Assembly (NCBI GenBank): GCA_018665005.1
Contig: JABJEE010000145.1
Span: 1-11,666 of the forward strand
Source: Flavobacteriales bacterium
Lineage (GTDB): Bacteria; Bacteroidota; Bacteroidia; Flavobacteriales_D; Crocinitomicaceae
DNA length: 11,666 nt
Direction: 5' to 3'
The notes beneath the pieces are model-generated. The model made no database searches. It worked only from the letters and a program-made list of their open reading frames with translations, and had not been told where the DNA came from. Position numbers and translations under genes: made by a program. Every line of letters begins with the position of its first letter. Position 1 is the stretch's first letter. Shown piece after piece: positions 8,273-11,666 of the stretch.

Positions 8273-8280
8273 TAAATTTG
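8273..8280 (+). promoter_or_regulatory. Candidate -7 box for the porP-gldK operon (TAAATTTG)
   Basis: This exact TAnnTTTG match lies 13 bases after the stop of the arginase-like gene. A TTGAC at 8256-8260 is the only -33-like element, with a spacing (14 bases) shorter than usual. Transcription from here would give a leader of about 90 bases that includes the hairpin at 8326-8357. Confidence 0.35.
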
Positions 8281-8325
8281 CAAATAGTTTTCAAAATCAA
8301 GAAAATTAGTTATTTTAGCGTCTTA

Positions 8326-8357
8326 AATTCATGACATGCTGTAAAATGTCGTGAGTT
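8326..8357 (+). other. Leader hairpin upstream of porP
   Basis: Bases 8326-8337 pair with 8346-8357 to give a 12-bp stem (ten Watson-Crick and two G-T pairs) around the eight-base loop GCTGTAAA. The stem ends 20 bases before the porP ATG, and no T run follows directly, so it does not look like a terminator. It could affect transcript stability or translation of the operon. Pairing was worked out by eye. Confidence 0.35.
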
Positions 8358-8377
8358 GTTTGTGTTAAAAAAACCTT

Positions 8378-9328
8378 ATGCTAATTAGAAAATGTTGTCT
8401 TAGTTTATTGCTAGCTCTGTGCACCCTGTCCGTGACAGCTCAGCAGGATAAGTTAATAACGCATTTCATTTATGATAAAATGAGTTTCAATCCTGGAAAA
8501 ACAGGAATGGGTCTATCTAATACTATTTGTGCTACAACCATCTACAGAAACCAATGGGATAAAGTTAATGGAGCTCCAAATTCTGCGGTTTTAAATATTG
8601 AAGCTGACCTTAGTCGTTTCTTTCCTGGTGGAATTGGAATAGCCATTTACCATGATGCTATTGGATTTAATAGACAAAACAATGTAAACTTAAATTATTC
8701 TTATCCTATCAAAATAGGTAAAGGAACGTTGGGCGTTGGTATTGGTGTTGGAATCATTAATTTCGGTTACAGTGCGATTTGGGTCCCCCCAACTACTGCC
8801 TTTGACGCCTCTTTGCCAACTGATTTTGCTGCGACTAATCTTGATATTAATTTTGGTGCCTATTATGATGCTGGTGATTGGTATGCAGGTATCTCATCCA
8901 CACATTTAAATCAATCATTGTTAACTTCTACTTTTAATGGCAATGATGTTTTTTATCAAACTGCCAGACATTATTATTTAATGGGTGGTAAAAAAATGAA
9001 AGATGTTTTGGGCGGAACTATTGACGCTCAGGTTTTGATGAGAACGGACATGATTAAATTCTCTGCAGATATTAATGCAAGATATATTTATGATTTTGGG
9101 AATTCCAAACAAGGGTATGGAGGATTGACTATTCGAACTACAGATGCTGTTGCCTTTATGTTTGGTTATACCCCTATGGAAAACCTTACTGTTGGTTATT
9201 CATATGATTTGACATTATTTAATAAATTGGCAAATATTTCAAGAGGCTCACATGAGATTCTTATAAAATATTGTTATGTAATACCGGAAATACCTATTGG
9301 AAGCACAAGGCATCCTAGGTGGCTCTAA
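8378..9328 (+). CDS. porP: Type IX secretion outer-membrane protein, PorP/SprF family
   Basis: This 316-residue protein begins with a signal peptide (MLIRKCCLSLLLALCTLSVTA, likely cut after A21). The mature start, QQDKLITHFIYDKMSFNPG, is the hallmark opening of the PorP/SprF family, in which a Gln-rich N-terminus and an N-P-G/A turn precede a membrane beta-barrel. The rest alternates short glycine-rich and aromatic strands (GIGIAIYHD, GTLGVGIGVG, FNKLANI), as expected of an outer-membrane barrel. Family members either form part of the T9SS core by anchoring the GldK/GldN (PorK/PorN) ring or help individual secreted adhesins such as SprB. Being directly upstream of gldK, as porP is upstream of porK in Porphyromonas gingivalis, favours the core PorP role. 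The ATG at 8378 is right at the signal peptide. The gene is followed by gldK after 93 bp without a clear terminator. Confidence 0.92.
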   Translation: MLIRKCCLSLLLALCTLSVTAQQDKLITHFIYDKMSFNPGKTGMGLSNTICATTIYRNQWDKVNGAPNSAVLNIEADLSRFFPGGIGIAIYHDAIGFNRQNNVNLNYSYPIKIGKGTLGVGIGVGIINFGYSAIWVPPTTAFDASLPTDFAATNLDINFGAYYDAGDWYAGISSTHLNQSLLTSTFNGNDVFYQTARHYYLMGGKKMKDVLGGTIDAQVLMRTDMIKFSADINARYIYDFGNSKQGYGGLTIRTTDAVAFMFGYTPMENLTVGYSYDLTLFNKLANISRGSHEILIKYCYVIPEIPIGSTRHPRWL

Positions 9329-9421
9329 AGTTTAATGTAACTATTTGAACAGTTCTTACGTTATACCAAAACTAAACCTGTAGCAAGTTGATTTGGAATC
9401 GTTGAACTCAAAAAATATAAA

Positions 9422-11521
9422 ATGAAAAAGTTATTTTGTTTGGTTGCTTTACTTTCACTCTTTTATTCATGTAATGAAGTAGAGGGAAATTTGGTGGGAG
9501 TAAAAGGAAGAGACGTCTATTATCCAGATGTTCTAGGTCCGGGTAAATTACCTATAGGAATGGCTTATGTGCCTTCAGGTGCTTATCAGTCTGGTGAGGA
9601 TGACGAGGACATAATGGGTCTTCACACTGCGAGAAAGAAAACAGTTTCTACTCAATCTTTCTACATGGATGCTACCGAAATCTCAAATAACGAGTACCGT
9701 CAATTTGTTCATTGGGTTAGGGATAGTATTGCAAGAGAGAAATTATACAGAAGAAGTTATGGTTTGGATGCGGAACAATATGTTCGAATTCCTGATGATT
9801 TTTGGCTAAGGTTGGGGCCATATGGTAAGATTTATGATGCGGGATCTGATATTCAAGGTGGTAACACTCCTTTTGAATTGTTTATGGATTCAACCAATAA
9901 TTCAAAAGTTGACCAAACTTTATTAATTATGGGGTCTCCTGATGGTATAAATGCCGCTGATCCAAAAGGTAAAAATGTAAAAGGAGAGCTATTGATTAAT
10001 GGTTTCAAATTAGACAAAAAAGATTACGATTGGTTTACGTCTTATACTTCTGGAAAGCCTGGAAAGCCAAAGATCGCAATGCAGTCGGTTCAAGATCAAA
10101 TATTTAGGAATTACTCTAAAAAAGGTAAAAAGTGGACTGATGGTGACCGTGGAGAGAAACAAAAAAATCCAGTTACTATAAAAAACAAAGATTATACTCT
10201 AGGAAGGATCGATGCAAGGAAATACTTAACATTGGATTGGGAGATGCCTATTGATTATCAAGACCCTGAAGTGAATTTCTTATTATCAGATATGTTTTAC
10301 AGTGAGCAAGAACGATTCTATGGTAGAAGAGAAATTGATACAAGGCTATTATATTTCGATTATTATTGGATAGATTATAAAGAAGCGGCTAGAAGAGGTA
10401 AAATCATTACAAAGTCTGTAGATTCAAGAAGGTCTTATTCATATGATAGTCTTGGGACTGTTGATGAAGACTTGTATAATCGTGCAAGAAGAGATCCTTT
10501 ATCGAAAGACTATAAAAGAGACGACATGCATCGTTCAACGCTGTATACCATGGACGCCAATAATAATAAGGTATGGGTGGATACTACAGTATACACAAAC
10601 CAAGCTGTTGATTCTGATGGAAACCCAATTGAAGGAAAGCAAATTGCCAATCCCGATAATTTGTATGGTACAATCTTAGAAAATCCTGGACAAGATTTGG
10701 ATATGGGATTCTCGAACAGTAAAGGAAGTCACAATGCCATTAGAGGTCATACGGACAGGAGTAGATTCATAATTAAGGAAAGAATCAATGTGTATCCAGA
10801 CACATTATGTTGGGTGAGAGATTTTACTTATGCTTTCCATTCTCCAATGACTAAAAATTATTTTTGGCATACCGCTTATGACAATTACCCTGTAGTAGGT
10901 GTAACTTGGACTCAAGCCAAAGCATTCTCTGTTTGGAGAACTCAAATTTATCACAGCTGGTTGCAGTCGAATGGAGATCTTTTTGTCAATGACTTTAGAT
11001 TGCCTTTAGAATCTGAATGGGAAAGAGCCGCAAGAGGTGATTTAGAGCAGTCTCAGTTTCCATGGGGTGGTCCATATATCAGAAACGCCAGTGGTTGTTT
11101 CTTGGCCAACTTTAAACCTATGAGAGGTAGATATTTTGAAGATGGAGGATTCCATACGGTTAAGGTTTATTCATACAATCCAAATGGTTTTGGTTTATAT
11201 TGTATGGCTGGAAACGTAGCGGAATGGTGTTCTACTGCTTTTGATGAATCTCAGTATGAGTTTGGTCATGATATGAATTCAGATTACAATTACGAAGCAA
11301 AAGATGGCGATCATCCTGTCAAAAAGAGAAAGGTTATTCGTGGAGGTTCATGGAAAGATATAGGATACTATCTTAATAATTCTACAAGAACTTATGAATA
11401 TCAAGATTCAGCTAAGTCTTATATAGGATTCAGAAATGTTATGACACATCTCGGTCGAGGTGGTAAAGACTTAGATCTTGAAAATGGAGAAGAAATCCAA
11501 AGTGATATTCAGCTCAAGTAA
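9422..11521 (+). CDS. gldK: T9SS/gliding lipoprotein GldK (PorK), enlarged
   Basis: This 699-residue protein starts with a lipoprotein signal (MKKLFCLVALLSLFYSC), with lipidation at C17. The sulfatase-modifying-factor-like fold begins at about residue 45 (IGMAYVPSGAYQSGEDD), continues through FYMDATEISNNEYRQF (80-95), and resumes at FIIKERINVYPDT (449-461), YPVVGVTWTQAKAF (489-502), RLPLESEWERAARG (526-539), GNVAEW (597-602), VIRGGSW (638-644) and IGFR (668-671). GldK forms a large periplasmic ring with GldN on the inner face of the outer membrane and is essential for T9SS secretion and gliding. It is regarded as structural, not as a formylglycine-generating enzyme. Known GldK/PorK proteins are about 460-490 residues as I recall. 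The extra length here sits at about 112-300 and 325-445, and is rich in Lys, Asp, Tyr and Arg. The reading frame is intact across it. Confidence 0.94.
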   Translation: MKKLFCLVALLSLFYSCNEVEGNLVGVKGRDVYYPDVLGPGKLPIGMAYVPSGAYQSGEDDEDIMGLHTARKKTVSTQSFYMDATEISNNEYRQFVHWVRDSIAREKLYRRSYGLDAEQYVRIPDDFWLRLGPYGKIYDAGSDIQGGNTPFELFMDSTNNSKVDQTLLIMGSPDGINAADPKGKNVKGELLINGFKLDKKDYDWFTSYTSGKPGKPKIAMQSVQDQIFRNYSKKGKKWTDGDRGEKQKNPVTIKNKDYTLGRIDARKYLTLDWEMPIDYQDPEVNFLLSDMFYSEQERFYGRREIDTRLLYFDYYWIDYKEAARRGKIITKSVDSRRSYSYDSLGTVDEDLYNRARRDPLSKDYKRDDMHRSTLYTMDANNNKVWVDTTVYTNQAVDSDGNPIEGKQIANPDNLYGTILENPGQDLDMGFSNSKGSHNAIRGHTDRSRFIIKERINVYPDTLCWVRDFTYAFHSPMTKNYFWHTAYDNYPVVGVTWTQAKAFSVWRTQIYHSWLQSNGDLFVNDFRLPLESEWERAARGDLEQSQFPWGGPYIRNASGCFLANFKPMRGRYFEDGGFHTVKVYSYNPNGFGLYCMAGNVAEWCSTAFDESQYEFGHDMNSDYNYEAKDGDHPVKKRKVIRGGSWKDIGYYLNNSTRTYEYQDSAKSYIGFRNVMTHLGRGGKDLDLENGEEIQSDIQLK

Positions 11522-11572
11522 AAAGAAAAATAAACCAAAATAAGTAAAGTTAAAATTTAAAATCAATACCAA

Positions 11573-11666
11573 ATGAGTGGAAACGGAACAAGCTTTTTTG
11601 AAAGCAAAACATGGAAAAATATTATGAAATATGTTTACGGCCTTGGTGCAGCGGTCGTAATTATGG
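11573..11666 (+). CDS. gldL: Start of gldL, T9SS inner-membrane motor protein (3' truncated)
   Basis: The 31 visible codons read MSGNGTSFFESKTWKNIMKY followed by VYGLGAAVVIM and run off the window. The segment K-Y-V-Y-G-L-G-A-A-V-V-I is the start of the first of two transmembrane helices of GldL/PorL, where the proton-driven GldL-GldM motor has its membrane part. The gene lies 51 bp after gldK on the same strand, in the conserved gldK-gldL-gldM-gldN order. No promoter or terminator is evident in the gap. The short Ser/Gly/Asn-rich start before the helix is slightly longer than that of GldL proteins I remember. Confidence 0.88.
   Translation, partial: MSGNGTSFFESKTWKNIMKYVYGLGAAVVIM

Noticed and set aside
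9338..9360. Possible hairpin between porP and gldK (GTAACT against AGTTCTTAC)
   Set aside because: It needs a three-base bulge and has only six pairs with no T run; too weak to call a terminator.
9422..11521. GldK as an active formylglycine-generating enzyme
   Set aside because: The fold is related, but the protein has the GldK lipoprotein signal and synteny, and I do not see the paired active-site cysteine arrangement of those enzymes.

Overview
The window reads as chromosomal DNA from an A+T-rich member of the Bacteroidota. The strongest sign is the right end: a PorP/SprF family protein, then gldK, then the start of gldL. This is the core of the type IX secretion system (T9SS) and gliding machinery, which is found only in that phylum. 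A fused alpha/beta 2-oxoacid dehydrogenase E1, TAnnTTTG promoter-like boxes and weak ribosome binding sites fit the same phylum. A Flavobacteriales-like host is my guess, not something the sequence proves.

Left region (3-3843, + strand): two tandem genes, one base apart, encode amidohydrolase-superfamily proteins. The first is cut by the window edge and holds a degenerate N-terminal amidohydrolase half, a beta-rich linker and a C-terminal half with an intact metal site. The second has a signal peptide and an amidohydrolase fold whose metal ligands have been replaced. They look like a co-expressed exported pair. A tRNA hydroxylase gene, miaE, lies convergently on the minus strand (3849-4439), with only five bases between the stop codons.

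Middle region (4440-8259): a 112-bp divergent intergenic region carries a TAnnTTTG box facing each way. Then come the E1 alpha/beta fusion, a MazG/HisE-type nucleotide pyrophosphohydrolase three bases later, and, after 75 bp, an arginase-fold protein that has lost three of the six canonical manganese ligands.

Right region (8260-11666): a 118-bp leader with a TAnnTTTG box and a 12-bp hairpin precedes porP-gldK-gldL, probably the start of a porP-gldKLMN operon. PorP is an outer-membrane barrel. GldK is an outer-membrane lipoprotein that forms the periplasmic ring with GldN. GldL is the inner-membrane motor partner of GldM. GldK is about 230 residues longer than the usual form as I recall it, and the extra sequence lies inside the sulfatase-modifying-factor-like fold.

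I see no tRNA or rRNA gene, CRISPR array, insertion sequence or prophage. No stretch over 300 bases lacks a gene. The most interesting points are the catalytically degraded enzymes (two amidohydrolase domains and one arginase fold) kept as intact ORFs, the enlarged GldK, and the structured leader before the secretion operon. Nothing here proves an entirely new system.
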